Assembly: GCA_958450325.1 (NCBI GenBank) | Contig: OY288239.1 | Span: 45,927,511 to 45,991,510 of the forward strand | Length of the DNA: 64,000 nt | Reading direction: 5' to 3' | From: Agrostemma githago | Lineage: Eukaryota > Streptophyta > Magnoliopsida > Caryophyllales > Caryophyllaceae | In this document: positions 45,489-58,883 of the stretch, one piece after another | Layout: each line of letters opens with the position of its first letter | Position numbering within the stretch: the first letter of the stretch is position 1 | Translations under genes and position numbers: made by a program | Notes under the pieces: model-generated | The model's input: only the letters and a program-made list of their open reading frames with translations | Database searches by the model: none | What the model was told of the DNA's origin: nothing

Positions 45489-45506
45489 TTGCGACTCCGC
45501 TGGGGA
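45489..45506 (+). promoter_or_regulatory. primer-binding site of C (tRNA-Arg type, one mismatch)
   Basis: TTGCGACTCCGCTGGGGA, three bases after the LTR. The second base is T where A has G. Confidence 0.85.
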
Positions 45507-45576
45507 TTAACTGATGCGTGACTTACCATCGGCATCCTTAGGGTGAGACTCGAATAGAAATCGTTTGACTAGTACA

Positions 45577-45581
45577 ATACG
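45577..45581. repeat. left TSD of element E (ATACG)
   Basis: ATACG directly before TGTAATCC; repeated at 55790-55794. Confidence 0.93.
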
Positions 45582-48500
45582 TGTAATCCCCTAAAAATTC
45601 TAGCGCGATACAGTGGCGGAAACACTGTAGAGTCGGGATTAAAAGACACAGAACTATGTCTTAATAAATTAAATTGGTAAAGTCAAACATGCGCCATACA
45701 TAAAAATGGCTAAAACTTAAAACAATCCATAAAGAGGTTAAACAATCCTTAAAACATGATTATTAAAAGATCAGCAGGATCCAAGACTGCTCGCTAGCCC
45801 ACACCCACCGGAAAATAAACACGTATACCTGCCATGTTAAAACATAACAGCCACAATCAGTGGGGAGCAACGTCAACGTTCTCCCAGCCGTATAACAGGA
45901 TTTTAAAACAGTAATTACTAATATAGGAAAAATAGTAAAAATGGAAAACAGTAAAACATCATATTAAAATAAGATTTTGTGTCGAACAAATTATTCAAAA
46001 GAGGTTTCCGAAGACACATAAAGATATTTGCCAACCTGCGCCAATTTATATCGATAATAAATAAAATAATCAAAATGGCGTTATGGATAGGATTAATGTA
46101 GAATCTAGACTTTCACTAGGATAATACTAAAAACTAGTTTCGAGAACTTAGTCAAAACAAATTAGACTTTGGTCTCTAACTAGGCAACTCAACTATAACA
46201 GGACTGCGTGCAGCGAGGTCCTGGCTTAAGTAATGTACACCCCTCCTGGACACCAACCGTAATCCAGTTCAACCCGACGGCGACTTACACGATGCGATAT
46301 CTAAGTTTAAGGTCAAAATATACACACTCAGTTCAAACCATGCTCAGTTCAACGACCATGCTTTATATACACACTCAGTTCAAACCATGCTCAGGTCAAA
46401 ATATACACAAACCATGCTCAGTTCAACGACCAATGTGTCTCAACATAGACACACCAGCTTTATAGTTGATGGCCAAACGTACACCCCAGACTATATTACT
46501 CTAAACCCACACTTGTCCTTATTCCATAACTCCAAAACAAACCATTATCGATATTTAAAAGATGTATTTATCATAAACAATATGAGAATAAAAAAAGTAA
46601 ACATTTATATTCTAAAAGAGGAAACTTTCTATTTTAGGAAACTTCTATTTTAGGAAACTTCTATTTTTAGCAACTTTACTAAAAATAGCATCATATCAAA
46701 GTAGTGAAAATATTTAGTTCATACTAATACCACATTTTAGTAAACGATATAGATTTATAAAACTAATACTTTCGGCCTTAACGATATTAATTATTAAGGT
46801 AAGAACATTTGATTTTATGAAACTATTAAAATATCGTACAAGTGTTATAAAATGATTAGAGACATCTAAAAATATTTATTAATACTAATTAGGGTGTTTT
46901 CGAAAGTTGTAAAGCTAAAATTCCCTAATTATTATTAGTTTCGACGATAAAATTATAAATAGGATTTTACGGCAAACACTAAATTAAATACTTGAACGTC
47001 TTTATTTAATTAAACCAACAAATATATTTAGAGTATGTTAAGGGATGATTTAACTCCTAAAGTTTCAGATTTAAATACTTTCAAAATTGCTGGAAAAATA
47101 ATTCTTTTAGGTAAGACGAAGCAATTTAGCGATAAATCACAACTTGTCCGAAATCAATATTTATTAATTAAAGACTATAATAAATAGTACAAAAATTACG
47201 TAAAATAGTTAAATTATATTTATGGACATTCTGTCCAGAAAAGAAAATTTCCAGAATTCTAAAAACTCGGTTTTTAAAGCGTTTTCTCGTTAATCGTCCA
47301 ATCTCGACAATAACGATTAATAAAAAAATAGTAATTACAAAACGATTTAAGTATTAATATCCAAAAATTATTATTACACTTTAAAATCCTAATTTTACAG
47401 AATATAAATTTTTCCAGATTTTTCCAAAACCCAGATTCAACAAATTTCAATAAAACCGTCATTCAAACCCGTTTTCGCAATTAACGATTTTATTAATAAA
47501 CCTATCGTTCCTAACATTTTATTAAGGCACTAAAAATCATAATAATACATTTTAATATGAAATCATCAGAATCATAAATTTTTCCAGATTTAAACTAAAG
47601 ACCAGAAATCGAGAATTTAAACAACAAACACGGTTTTTAACGATAAACGATGATTTAAAGTGATCAATTAATTCATCCACTTAACAATTCCGAAAAATTA
47701 TGAGAAAATTCTTAAAATTCTATTTCACCAGAAAGTTTTACCACGTCAAAAATCAGATTAAAATAAAATGTTTAAGTACTAGAACTAAAAATCGGTTTTT
47801 AATCGTTTTTGTTCGAAAACGATAATAATTCAATAATCGATATCAAAAATATCAGAAAAATACTAAATTACTAAAAATCATCAAAAACAACATTTTTCCA
47901 GAATATAAACATATATTACATGTTTAGGCCGATTATTACGATTTTACAAATTAATATAACAATTTAATCGTTAATCTCGTAAAAGCGATAAAAATATCGA
48001 AACATGCAAAATTTCAACTTTAAAAATTTTTCCAGAATTCGTGACATACATATATTGCCAAAATAAAATATAAAAATATATACATGCAAATACTCAATTA
48101 AAATCTTGAAATACCGAGTAACATCGACGTTACCTCTACTCCAAGTCTGAATCAACGATATATTCGTCGGCTTCGGGATCGTCCAAAAATCCTACCAAAC
48201 ACGTAAATCATGGCAGAAAAATACCATGAGAAAACTAATAAAAAAAACAAGGTAAAAATTGATCGAAAATGACGTCGATTAATACCTTAACGAAGGAATC
48301 GGAAAGAGGATTATTATGACGATAAAAATGATGTGATTGGGACTTGAAATGGAGCAAAAATCAGCCCAAGGAGGGTATGAAGTACCCGGCCAAAAGAGAG
48401 AAGAAAAAGTGATGAATATTTTTGGTTAATGCAAAAATGAATGTAGTAAAGGAGGAGATGGATGTTACTACACTTAAAGAGGGTAAGGATGAAATTAAGG

Positions 48501-49180
48501 CTTCAAAATGAGGAGTCAAAATGCACCTAGACCTATAGTTGGCCGGCCAAAAAGGATAAGAGAGGGAGTAAGAAAAGTTTTGACATAAATGCTACAATGA
48601 ATGAAAATGATTTATCTTATTATTACGTTTTAATGTGATGAAATGAAACGTTTAAATAAAATGTAGTAAAACTTGTGACTAAGAGCTTAGTCGGTCCAAA
48701 ATGTGAGAAAACAGTCTCAAATAATTTATAAGTTGATAAAAAGTATAATCGTAAAATAGTTAAAGGCATTTCAAAGTAATTCGAGTAAACCTCGCGTAAG
48801 AAAATAATTATTCGCGAAGCTTCGTAATAAAATCATAAATGGCTTGTTTTTAGTAACTAAAATATATCTTAGTAGAAAATATTCCATAAACGTATTCAAA
48901 CATTTTTAGGAAAAAGGAATAACTTAAATCCAAGCTTAAAAATGTTAATTCGGAGAGAAATAGAATTCCTCGCGGAAAAATTACTTAGTTTACGAAGAAA
49001 CCAAATAAATGGATTTAAAAGAATTTTAAATCTTTAAAATTAAAAAAAATAGAAATTATTAAACTCAAAAATTAAAATAAAGCTTAGTAAAATGATAAAA
49101 TATGAGGCCAAAAGTGACAGAGTTACGACGAAGTCCTAACAGGAAGAATAAAATGCTTAGGAAAAATAGCGGGTGTTACA
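45582..49180 (-). repeat. 3' LTR of E (3,599 bp)
   Basis: TGTAATCCCC...GGGTGTTACA. Carries a 71-bp expansion at about 46343-46430 with two copies of ACACTCAGTTCAAACCATGC; the other LTR and the older relative F lack it. AT-rich, no real ORF. Confidence 0.95.
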
Positions 49181-49200
49181 ATCCTCCCCACTAAAAGAAA
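49181..49200 (-). promoter_or_regulatory. polypurine tract of E
   Basis: Minus-strand TTTAGTGGGGAGGAT directly before the 3' LTR. Confidence 0.85.
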
Positions 49201-52200
49201 GTTTCGTCCTCGAAACTAAGAATAAGCAGATAGGAAATCGAGGTTTCCCTTACTCGAAGAGTTGAGGATGCTTAGCTAGCATCAAAGACAAATATCTATT
49301 CCAAGAAGAATTGGGCTAACCAACCCGAAGTTTAGAATCTTTTGATTAATGAAATCGTAAAGTAAAGTTATTTGATAAAATAATAACGTTAAATAACATT
49401 TATAAACAAACTCGAAGGAAATAGGATAACCAAAATATTTTGAAAACAAAAGTAAAATATTTTGATTAAGAAATTCGATATTATTCTTTTTTTTTTGATG
49501 AAACAAAATTTAGTTTGGAGAAATCAAATTTTGTAGTTAGTAAAAATCGCACCAGCCGTCAAACATTTACAATAACAGATTCAAAAGTTCACCAACAATA
49601 AAATGAAAATCAATTCTCAAAACGTTAAAATTTCGAAAATGTTATCAAAGTAATTATGAAAGTTTTCAAAAATGTTATCAAACTTGAACATACAAAATAA
49701 TTTCGACAATGTTAAAACTTTTTACATAACAATTCTATACAAATTGAAGTACTTGGAAATATAAAAGTCTTCATAAAATTTTGATCGCTTGAAAATCAAA
49801 AATTTAAAATAATTTCGAAATAGTTTAAAATAAATTATTAAGGCATTTTGAAATAGATCTAAATATAAATATCAACCAAAGATAAAACAAAGTGAAGTAT
49901 ATAGTTCTTAAATTATAAAATAAAAATGTTAAATTTCACGATATCCCAAAATGTTAAATTGCTTAAAGTTTTTACAAAATGGGGAGTTTAAAATTTTGAA
50001 ATCATGCTTCAAAATGTTAAAATTTCATGAAAATCAAAATTTTTAAATTAGTCCAGCTTTTTACAAAACGGGCAAATTCACAATTAGAAATTATAACTCA
50101 AAATGTTAAAATTTTACGATAGTCCAATTTTTTTTAAAGTAGTCAAACTTTTTATAAAATAGGGAGTTCGAAAAATAGTTAACGGGCAAATAGAACAAGG
50201 ATAAATAAATTAAAAATAAGAGCTTTCAAAATCGACAAAGGTTGAAGGGATTGGCAGGAGTTACCGTAACAGAATTCAAGAGGAGCAGAAAGAAAGACGG
50301 AGTTGAGAATAAAAAAGAGCTCTTAAGGATTATGGAAGAAATTAATCATCTCGAGATTCCTAGCACGACTTCCACAAACACGGGTTCCTAATTCCCATCA
50401 AATAACGCTAAGTCCAATATCAGTACAGGGTGGTCCTACTCAATCTAAAACCTCCAAAAACATCAACTGCTATAGCCTCCAAAATTAAGCCTTACATACT
50501 TATATAATCTTTCAATTAGTATGGTAAGAATCCACAAAACGATTTAGACTAATCCATTAATTAAGATTCCAACAGTCATCAAAACATACCCAAACTTGTA
50601 ATCACTAAGGCTCGTAATTCAAAGTTCATAAGGTCTGAACTCGAGATATACTTCAAATTTCTCGAGTAAGGAACACTAACTAAAACCCACCAATTAATAA
50701 AGTTCGGACACGAAATCCTCAAAAATGATCACCGACATATTTATAATACCACAAGTACAGAAGTTGGGGAAGTACAATAAATCCTCAAACACGCTCAAAC
50801 CTATAGGTAATGGCGCAAACACTCACATTTTCAAACACATCATTCGATTAATGTTTCCAAGAAGTCCATCAAATTTCTAATCGTAATGGTGCAACCACAA
50901 AATATTTAATAACTCAACAAAGCCACAATCTCGTTGGTCTAAGGTTCTGAACTATAAATCCATTAAGATGATTGACATCAAAATGTTCCTCAAAACAACG
51001 CTATAAATCCAACCTCTAATGGCAATATGTTTATCCTTTTCAAGGTTAACAACAATTTATTCAATTTAGATCACTCAACTCCAAAGTTCCTAGGTTACAA
51101 CTTTAACCAACGATTAACGATCTAATCCTTAAGAAACACGGGTAATCTATGTTAACCAAAATTTCTAACGGTATTAATGAAAACCTTCTATGGTACCACA
51201 ACACTCAGGTTAACAATTTAAACAGTACTCTATGATCCCAAACATTCCCGATGCATCCATCAAATAACATTTAGATAGGAATCTCAAAATTCTATTATTA
51301 GCTACACTTGGTTCGGTTCTAGGTGAAATTAGGTACTAGGTATCCATCAAATACGATATACTCTTACTACCCCAAAATATATTCAACTCTAAGTCCTCCA
51401 AATAATCAAGTAACCTATAACCCAAGGTTCAGAGTCTAAAGTACCAACCTAATTCCATTAATTGACAATTTATTATTCAAATCGATCCTCAAAAGCTTAC
51501 TAAGATATATAACAAGGTATAACTCACAACCCTCAAGCCCTAGGTAACAAGGGTTTACTAAACCTCAAACATCTATATCCTTTCACGGGGTTCACTGAGA
51601 CAGAAACCGGTCTAACAAAATAATCTCAAGAGAAAGATGGTAGAATAGAAGAATAGAACAAGGATTCACCAAGAGAATGAAGATGAGAATATATAAGAGA
51701 AGAATTGGAAGAAATAGGGAAAGGAAGAAAAGAATCGATGATCCTATATTACTAAGTTCTTGAACCAGAAGAGAATCTTCGGGCCTCCCGAGTTCACGAG
51801 GGAATCCAAAATGGATTACTTCATCTTCTTGTAGAGGAACGAGCACACAAGTCATGGGTCGCTCCATCTGGATTTACTGCGACATCATGGAACATGAATC
51901 TACTCTTGATCATCTTGCCTGTAGCTTAAGTAAACTGAACCGGAGCTAAAAGTCATTATCGAAATCCTTCTTGGAGCACCTAGTTGTCCACTCGAGTCAG
52001 CAGGTGTTGAGAGTGCTAAGTAGGTCTTGTCCCGATCTGGAGCAGCATATCAGCAACTTGTTCTTTCATCTTCTTCGACATATAAAACAAATATTCAATG
52101 CTAATCATTGAGTTCAGGAACAGATAATCTTAACAGTTAAGTCCTTATCTGTTTCTACCCATTTCTAATAATATCCTTATTTACTGTTTAAATAATTTAC

Positions 52201-52244
52201 TGGTATTTTTCCCTAATTTCAGGTGTGTAAGCGTCGGGAGCAGT
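49201..52244. other. non-coding internal domain of E
   Basis: No gag or pol motif in any frame. 49600-50170 is low-complexity with many AAAATGTTAAA words. The only notable frame is minus 51592-51867 (91 codons), close to the primer site as a leader or first ORF would be; its first half (VPLQEDEVIHFGFPREL) has normal composition, its second half is Leu/Ile-rich. I do not recognise it. Confidence 0.7.
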
Positions 52245-52261
52245 GATGCTCTGATACCAAC
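52245..52261 (-). promoter_or_regulatory. primer-binding site of E (tRNA-iMet type)
   Basis: Minus-strand TGGTATCAGAGCAT directly inside the 5' LTR. TGGTATCAGAGC is complementary to the 3' end of plant initiator tRNA-Met, the usual primer of many Ty3/gypsy and Ty1/copia elements. Confidence 0.92.
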
Positions 52262-55200
52262 TGTAATCCCCTAAAAATTCTAGCGCGATACAGTGGCGGA
52301 AACACTGTAGAGTCGGGATTAAAACACACAGAACTATGTCTTAATAAATTAAATTGGTAAAGTCAAACATGCGCCATACATAAAAATGGCTAAAATTTAA
52401 AACAATCCATAAAGAGGTTAAACAATCCTTAAAACATGATTATTAAAAGATCAGCAGGATCCAAGACTGCTCGCTAGCCCACACCCACCGGAAAATAAAC
52501 ACGTATACCTGCCATGTTAAAACATAACAGCCACAATCAGTGGGGAGCAACGTCAACGTTCTCCCAGCCGTATAACAGGATTTTAAAACAGTAATTACTA
52601 ATATAGGAAAAATAGTAAAAATGGAAAACAGTAAAACATCATATTAAAATAAGATTTTGTGTCGAACAAATTATTCAAAAGAGGTTTCCGAAGACACATA
52701 AAGATATTTGCCAACCTGCGCCAATTTATATCGATAATAAATAAAATAATCAAAATGGCGTTATGGATAGGATTAATGTAGAATCTAGACTTTCACTAGG
52801 ATAATACTAAAAACTAGTTTCGAGAACTTAGTCAAAACAAATTAGACTTTGGTCTCTAACTAGGCAACTCAACTATAACAGGACTGCGTGCAGCGAGGTC
52901 CTGGCTTAAGTAATGTACACCCCTCCTGGACACCAACCGTAATCCAGTTCAACCCGACGGCGACTTACACGATGCGATATCTAAGTTTAAGGTCAAAATA
53001 TACACACTCCTGAGCACAAACCATGCTCAGTTCAACGACCAATGTGTCTCAACATAGACACACCAGCTTTATAGTTGATGGCCAAACGTACACCCCAGAC
53101 TATATTACTCTAAACCCACACTTGTCCTTATTCCATAACTCCAAAACAAACCATTATCGATATTTAAAAGATGTATTTATCATAAACAATATGAGAATAA
53201 AAAAAGTAAACATTTATATTCTAAAAGAGGAAACTTTCTATTTTAGGAAACTTCTATTTTAGGAAACTTCTATTTTTAGCAACTTTACTAAAAATAGCAT
53301 CATATCAAAGTAGTGAAAATATTTAGTTCATACTAATACCACATTTTAGTAAACGATATAGATTTATAAAACTAATACTTTCGGCCTTAACGATATTAAT
53401 TATTAAGGTAAGAACATTTGATTTTATGAAACTATTAAAATATCGTACAAGTGTTATAAAATGATTAGAGACATCTAAAAATATTTATTAATACTAATTA
53501 GGGTGTTTTCGAAAGTTGTAAAGCTAAAATTCCCTAATTATTATTAGTTTCGACGATAAAATTATAAATAGGATTTTACGGCAAACACTAAATTAAATAC
53601 TTGAACGTCTTTATTTAATTAAACCAACAAATATATTTAGAGTATGTTAAGGGATGATTTAACTCCTAAAGTTTCAGATTTAAATACTTTCAAAATTGCT
53701 GGAAAAATAATTCTTTTAGGTAAGACGAAGCAATTTAGCGATAAATCACAACTTGTCCGAAATCAATATTTATTAATTAAAGACTATAATAAATAGTACA
53801 AAAATTACGTAAAATAGTTAAATTATATTTATGGACATTCTGTCCAGAAAAGAAAATTTCCAGAATTCTAAAAACTCGGTTTTTAAAGCGTTTTCTCGTT
53901 AATCGTCCAATCTCGACAATAACGATTAATAAAAAAATAGTAATTACAAAACGATTTAAGTATTAATATCCAAAAATTATTATTACACTTTAAAATCCTA
54001 ATTTTACAGAATATAAATTTTTCCAGATTTTTCCAAAACCCAGATTCAACAAATTTAAATAAAACCGTCATTCAAACCCGTTTTCGCAATTAACGATTTT
54101 ATTAATAAACCTATCGTTCCTAACATTTTATTAAGGCACTAAAAATCATAATAATACATTTTAATATGAAATCATCAGAATCATAAATTTTTCCAGATTT
54201 AAACTAAAGACCAGAAATCGAGAATTTAAACAACAAACACGGTTTTTAACGATAAACGATGATTTAAAGTGATCAATTAATTCATCCACTTAACAATTCC
54301 GAAAAATTATGAGAAAATTCTTAAAATTCTATTTCACCAGAAAGTTTTACCACGTCAAAAATCAGATTAAAATAAAATGTTTAAGTACTAGAACTAAAAA
54401 TCGGTTTTTAATCGTTTTTGTTCGAAAACGATAATAATTCAATAATCGATATCAAAAATATCAGAAAAATACTAAATTACTAAAAATCATCAAAAACAAC
54501 ATTTTTCCAGAATATAAACATATATTACATGTTTAGGCCGATTATTACGATTTTACAAATTAATATAACAATTTAATCGTTAATCTCGTAAAAGCGATAA
54601 AAATATCGAAACATGCAAAATTTCAACTTTAAAAATTTTTCCAGAATTCGTGACATACATATATTGCCAAAATAAAATATAAAAATATATACATGCAAAT
54701 ACTCAATTAAAATCTTGAAATACCGAGTAACATCGACGTTACCTCTACTCCAAGTCTGAATCAACGATATATTCGTCGGCTTCGGGATCGTCCAAAAATC
54801 CTACCAAACACGTAAATCATGGCAGAAAAATACCATGAGAAAACTAATAAAAAAAACAAGGTAAAAATTGATCGAAAATGACGTCGATTAATACCTTAAC
54901 GAAGGAATCGGAAAGAGGATTATTATGACGATAAAAATGATGTGATTGGGACTTGAAATGGAGCAAAAATCAGCCCAAGGAGGGTATGAAGTACCCGGCC
55001 AAAAGAGAGAAGAAAAAGTGATGAATATTTTTGGTTAATGCAAAAATGAATGTAGTAAAGGAGGAGATGGATGTTACTACACTTAAAGAGGGTAAGGATG
55101 AAATTAAGGCTTCAAAATGAGGAACCAAAATGCACCTAGACCTATAGTTGGCTGGCCAAAAAGGATAAGAGAGGGAGTAAGAAAAGTTTTGACATAAATG

Positions 55201-55789
55201 CTACAATGAATGAAAATGATTTATCTTATTATTACGTTTTAATGTGATGAAATGAAACGTTTAAATAAAATGTAGTAAAACTTGTGACTAAGAGCTTAGT
55301 CGGTCCAAAATGTGAGAAAACAGTCTCAAATAATTTATAAGTTGATAAAAAGTATAATCGTAAAATAGTTAAAGGCATTTCAAAGTAATTCGAGTAAACC
55401 TCGCGAAAGAAAATAATTATTCGCGAAGCTTCGTAATAAAATCATAAATGGCTTGTTTTTAGTAACTAAAATATATCTTAGTAGAAAATATTCCATAAAC
55501 GTATTCAAACATTTTTAGGAAAAAGGAATAACTTAAATCCAAGCTTAAAAATGTTAATTCGGAGAGAAATAGAATTCCTCGCGGAAAAATTACTTAGTTT
55601 ACGAAGAAACCAAATAAATGGATTTAAAAGAATTTTAAATCTTTAAAATTAAAAAAAATAGAAATTATTAAACTCAAAAATTAAAATAAAGCTTAGTAAA
55701 ATGATAAAATATGAGGCCAAAAGTGACAGAGTTACGACGAAGTCCTAACAGGAAGAATAAAATGCTTAGGAAAAATAGCGGGTGTTACA
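52262..55789 (-). repeat. 5' LTR of E (3,528 bp)
   Basis: Near-identical to 45582-49180; keeps the shorter form of the expanded block (ACACTCCTGAGCACAAACC), as does F. Confidence 0.95.
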
Positions 55790-55794
55790 ATACG
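55790..55794. repeat. right TSD of element E (ATACG)
   Basis: ATACG, identical to 45577-45581; the leader of C resumes right after it. Confidence 0.93.
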
Positions 55795-56776
55795 CGTTTT
55801 AGTTTTACGGTTCACGCATAACCCCATATTTTCCCGGGCCGGTACTCGTGACCGACGTCCCACTATACCGTGATGTACTCCAATATGGATATGTCAAAGG
55901 TGTCCATAGTCGACTCGAGTGGGTTTTGCGGCATGTTCTAAGCTCAACTCGACTTAGAAAGTCTGTCCCGATCAACGTCTAGATTATGTGCACTGGTATA
56001 GACCCTTTTTAGACCGACCGAGACTTAGTGTAAAGCATACATGGCGTCGTTATAATGCTTGCCTGACTACATGCTACTTGGTTTCCGTGTCGTTTTCAAA
56101 AAATCGTCAACTTTTCAAAAAATACATCAATTTTCAAGATATTCAATTTCAAAACTCGTGACATATACCGAATTTAGGACTTATGATTTTACTCAAAATA
56201 GCCTATTTCTAGCCGGTATTCTGCCCATTTCAAAACTCGAAAATATTTTCGAACTTTCAAAACTGAGGCCCGATACTTTTTCCGATTTTCGAAAAACTGG
56301 GCCCCTCCATCGATTTTTTTCGGATCCTCTAAAAAAAATCCTTTTCAAAACCTTCCTCTTCTTAGGACTTCCCGTATTTAGCAGTGTCGGGTCATGTCAT
56401 AAGTCGTCAAAGTCTTTAGCGTCGAAACTCTGTCGATCTTACATCACGGGTTTCCTCCCTATCACAGTCCGCCTTATTAGACTAAGGCAAGGCCCACCTA
56501 CGTAGGACATACTCCTACAAAGGAGGGCCCGTTTACACAATCGAGTCCAAAGTCTGGAGATGTCTCACGTGGACCTTCTTTCGAACGGGACTCGGCCCAC
56601 CCGCCGAATCCTAAAGAAGGCCTCCTTTTCACAAGTCACCCGTCTAGGTGCCTTTTTCGAGTAGTTTCCCTTTTCAGTCTTGTTCGGGATGTACTTTCTA
56701 TTTTGGGATTCGGGCTAGTTTCTGATTGCGCGGTGTTCTTACAGACAGGCCACCCAAAACCAGACGTCAACGCAAG
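55795..56776. other. 5' leader of C, main part
   Basis: Reverse-complement match to the A1 leader (for example GACCGACCGAGACTTAGTGT, TACATGCTACTTGGTTTCCG). It includes the pyrimidine/purine-skewed low-complexity tract (about 56090-56360). The open frame at 56059-56505 lies wholly in this leader and is not a gene. Confidence 0.8.
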
Positions 56777-58047
56777 ATGCAAGAAACCTTGGACAAACTA
56801 AAGGCCGCTCTGGTCAAGATGGAAACCCTGTTGACGGCTATCCGGACCGACCAAACCACTCTGGCCACCCGGGTGAGTGCCGTAGAGAAGGTAGCCCTCA
56901 TTGAAGGATCTGAGCCCACTGGGCCCATAGCTGAACTAATCAGCGTTGTTGGCAGGCTCGAAGAACAAGTTCACCTGTCAACGAACAATTCGATCCACAC
57001 TGAAAATGCTCGTTCCTATTCGCCTTTAAACGACGAACTACCTGCTAACCTCAACCTTATGAGAATTCCAATGTTTGAGGGTACAGAAGACCCGGTCAAC
57101 CACATTTGGGCTTTCAAAGATTTTATGGCGGTCAAAGGGATGAAGTCCACCATGTTTAAGCATTTATTCCCTTCCTCCCTTGGAAAGCATCCCAAGGCCT
57201 GGTACTACAGGCTCGATTCCAAGAAATATAAAACTTGGGACGATGTGGCGACTGAATTTGCTCGGAATTACGCTGATAATACCAAGATCCAGACTACAAT
57301 GCGTACTCTGGAAGTGATGGCCCAAGAGCCCAAAGAAGGGTTCACCAAATATCTGCAAAGATGGCGGGCCGAAAGTGTGAAGCTGTTGATAAGCCCAGCG
57401 AAAAAGTGCTAGTGGAGGCCTTTGTCAAGAACCTCCTCCCATCCTACCGGGTCCATATCCGGTATGCAATCATCCCCAATTTTGCCGCCCTTACTGAAAT
57501 GGGCACAAGGATCGAGGATGACTTAAGGTTAGAGAGCCTGACTAAGGCCTCTACCAAGGGATATGAAGGGGTCAGTTCATCTGTGGCCAAGCCCACATCT
57601 GCAGCTGCAACTCGCAGCATCTTCGATGAGGTAAACCTGCTTGACACCTCGTCCAAAAAGAATACACCAAATCGGGTATTCACGGATATAGGGACTACCT
57701 ATACCTACGCCTTACAAAGGCTGTCTTCAAAAGGCCTTATCCAACCAATAGGCCCGACTCCCGAACTTCTAGTGGAGAAAAGGCCCAAGAGCTACAATGT
57801 CCAAGCCTATTGCCAGTATCACCGTGGTAATGGGCATGACACGGAAAAATGTTGGAAGCTGAAGCATCTGATCCAAGATCTGATTGAAAGCGGGAAAATA
57901 CCGTTGCCCGGGGACAAGCCAAGCAACAATGAAAACCCGTTCAGTGCCCATGCTATATTCACGGGAGAGGTAATCGACTGTTCTCACCTCATTTCCCCTC
58001 ACAAATCAACGGGATATGGTTCGATGACGAAGACGACGTTTACCTAG
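56777..58047 (+). pseudogene. gag of C, frameshifted
   Basis: Starts MQETLDKLKAALVKME. Capsid core: FEGTEDPVNHIWAFKDF, HPKAWYYRLDSKKYKTWDD, TTMRTLEVMAQEPKEGF and YLQRWRAESVKL, then a frameshift near 57390. The second frame continues with LVEAFVKNLLPSYRVH and reaches an intact zinc knuckle CQYHRGNGHDTEKC, then IESGKIPLPGDKPSN. A second frameshift near 58005 ends it. Lengths and order equal A1. Confidence 0.9.
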
Positions 58048-58883
58048 CCAAAGGGGAAGCTGTCCCCATCACCAGTGAAGAGGTTCGAATAGCTAAGTCC
58101 AAAGCCTTAGCCACTAACCACCTCGCCACAGCTGGGCGCTCTACTCCAACAACCGTCACTGAACCTGCCAGGACGGAATCCACCCTCGAAGAACCAAGCA
58201 GTGACACGGCTTTGGTCCAACAATTGAAGAGGGTTCGAGCTGATCTAACCATATGGCAGCTTTTGGTTAGCTCACAAGCGCATCGGGAAGCACTAACTAA
58301 GGCTCTCGATGAGATCAAGGTCGATTCACAGGTTACCCCCGCTGAAATGGTAGCCACTATTATGCCCTATCTCAAGGGCAAATCAAAAGAAGAAGGCCCG
58401 CTCATAACCTACTCTGAATCTGATCTGCCACCGTTCAGGCCCAATCATAATCTGGCCCTATACATCACGGTCATTTGCCGAGGGAAGTACCTCCCGATGA
58501 CCCTAATCGACGACGGATATGCCGTGAAGGTCCTACCCCTAAGGACCGCTAGGGCCCTCGGCATCACAGATGCCGACTATCTCCCAACGGCGCAAACTAT
58601 CCAGGCTTTTGACGGAAGCCCAAAACCAGTAGCCGGGGCCGTTAAATTGACAATCATAACGGGCCCAATCGAAAAAGAACTGGAGTTCCGGGTGATTGAT
58701 GTCACCTCATCCTTCAACATGCTACTCGGAAAGCCTCGGATCCACGCGGTCAAGGTCGTGTCCTCTACCCTGCATAGGAAGGTCAAGATGCCACTTCAAG
58801 ACGGTGTCATCACACTAGAGGCCACCCCCCATCACCGTGGCAAGCTGCAATGCTACGGGTCGTGCCGACCCACGAGGATATGA
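58048..58883 (+). pseudogene. aspartic protease region of C
   Basis: Open from about 58048 through RVRADLTIWQLLVSSQAHRE to the retropepsin: YLPMTLIDDGYAVKVLPL where A1 has DDGSAVNVLPL (Ser to Tyr and Asn to Lys next to the catalytic Asp), then IQAFDGSPKPV and FNMLLGKPRIHAV. The frame ends through a shift near 58830 in the linker. The changes next to the active site suggest a dead enzyme. Confidence 0.88.

Larger units (their letters stand above)
45582..55789 (-). mobile_element. element E: LARD-like non-coding LTR element
   Basis: 10,208 bp, minus strand, TSD ATACG. Two long LTRs (45582-49180 and 52262-55789) around a 3,081-bp internal part with a tRNA-iMet primer site and a polypurine tract but no gag or pol. 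Long LTRs with a long non-coding internal domain define LARDs (large retrotransposon derivatives). The LTRs are almost identical: I count about eight substitutions and one 71-bp length difference by eye, so this is the youngest LTR insertion in the window. It must be moved by proteins of another element. Confidence 0.92.

Noticed and set aside
46208..54764. Short ORFs repeated in both E LTRs
   Set aside because: They occur as pairs because the LTRs are copies; composition is AT-rich and no motif is present.
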